The notes below the pieces were generated by a model. That model saw only the letters and a list, made by a program, of their open reading frames with translations, did not search any database and was not told where the DNA came from. From Microvirga sp. (lineage in GTDB: Bacteria; Pseudomonadota; Alphaproteobacteria; Rhizobiales; Beijerinckiaceae), in the NCBI RefSeq assembly GCF_014699075.1, contig NZ_JACXAB010000005.1, positions 186,001-250,000 of the forward strand: a stretch of 64,000 nt of DNA, read 5' to 3'. Below are positions 63,930 through 64,000 of the stretch, in pieces (position 1 is the first letter of the stretch; each line of letters opens with the position of its first letter). Made by a program: the position numbers and the translations under genes.

Positions 63930-64000
63930 TCATCCCGGACGAAGCGTAGCGGCGATCCGGGATCGCGGTCAGAATGTGGCTCGGGCCTCCCTCTCCCTGA
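63930..64000. repeat. Left half of the nested composite repeat at the window edge
   Basis: GTCATCCCGGACGAAGCGTAG leads into GATCCGGGATCG and, after about 25 bases, CCCTCTCCCTGA, where the window ends. This is the same order of outer and inner repeat families as at 55268-55340. Confidence 0.78.

Overview
The window looks like ordinary chromosome of a GC-rich alphaproteobacterium of the order Hyphomicrobiales (rhizobia and relatives), most likely a Methylobacteriaceae member such as Microvirga or Methylobacterium; the genus is my inference from protein style and gene order. The order-level signs are a CcrM methyltransferase, an atpI-B-E-F'-F operon with a duplicated b subunit and no F1 genes beside it, a ctaC-D-B-G-E oxidase cluster with surf1, invasion-associated locus B and DUF1127 proteins, and many REP-type palindromes. 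I saw no rRNA, tRNA, CRISPR array, insertion sequence or prophage.

Layout. 1-1.3 kb: the tail of a type I secreted RTX/serralysin-like protein, a 45-residue very basic protein and a DUF883-like membrane protein. 1.4-5.1 kb: an apparent accessory island with a two-gene type II restriction-modification system of the BsuBI/PstI family and a helix-turn-helix protein. 5.2-7.9 kb: a DMT exporter and a LysR regulator with matching dyads in front of both, a DUF1127 protein, and two helically phased arrays of a TGGAAC motif that no gene explains. 7.9-11.9 kb: an operon of CPA2 antiporter, MATE pump and DUF937-like protein. 12.3-16.7 kb: ispH-thrB-rnhA, a peroxiredoxin, a DsbD-N-like protein and YqgE. 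16.7-22.5 kb: a GGDEF/EAL membrane protein, an M16 peptidase and thrC (with a TTG start). 22.6-30.0 kb: GNAT, then the aa3-type cytochrome c oxidase operon read right to left with its assembly factors. 30.3-32.7 kb: IalB-like protein, lipoprotein and CBS-domain protein. 32.9-38.1 kb: glycine cleavage operon gcvT-gcvH-osmC-gcvPA-gcvPB behind a tandem glycine riboswitch. 38.3-46.8 kb: HAD phosphatase, the F0 ATP synthase operon, smc, dsbA-like and dciA. 46.9-64 kb: mutY, LysR with hydrolase, an ABC importer lacking its ATPase, ccrM, rnhB, a PA0069-type radical SAM protein, a GT2-like protein, a possible 2H protein, moaB, cupin, YpfJ, uracil-DNA glycosylase, ogt and ETF-ubiquinone oxidoreductase.

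How the genes work together. The largest block is aerobic respiration: cytochrome oxidase with heme farnesylation and copper insertion, F0 ATP synthase, and ETF-QO feeding electrons to the quinone pool. A FixK/Fnr-like box lies in front of the oxidase operon. Genome maintenance is the second theme: smc, dciA, rnhA, rnhB, mutY, UDG, ogt and ccrM. The most interesting unexplained signals are the two phased TGGAAC arrays, a near-identical and apparently leaderless promoter shared by the UDG and ogt genes, a repeated hairpin-plus-palindrome module placed after atpE and after coxC inside their operons, a uracil-DNA glycosylase that has lost two of the four iron-sulfur cysteines of its family, and the OsmC gene lodged in the riboswitch-controlled glycine operon. 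All statements about base composition are by eye; nothing was computed or searched.
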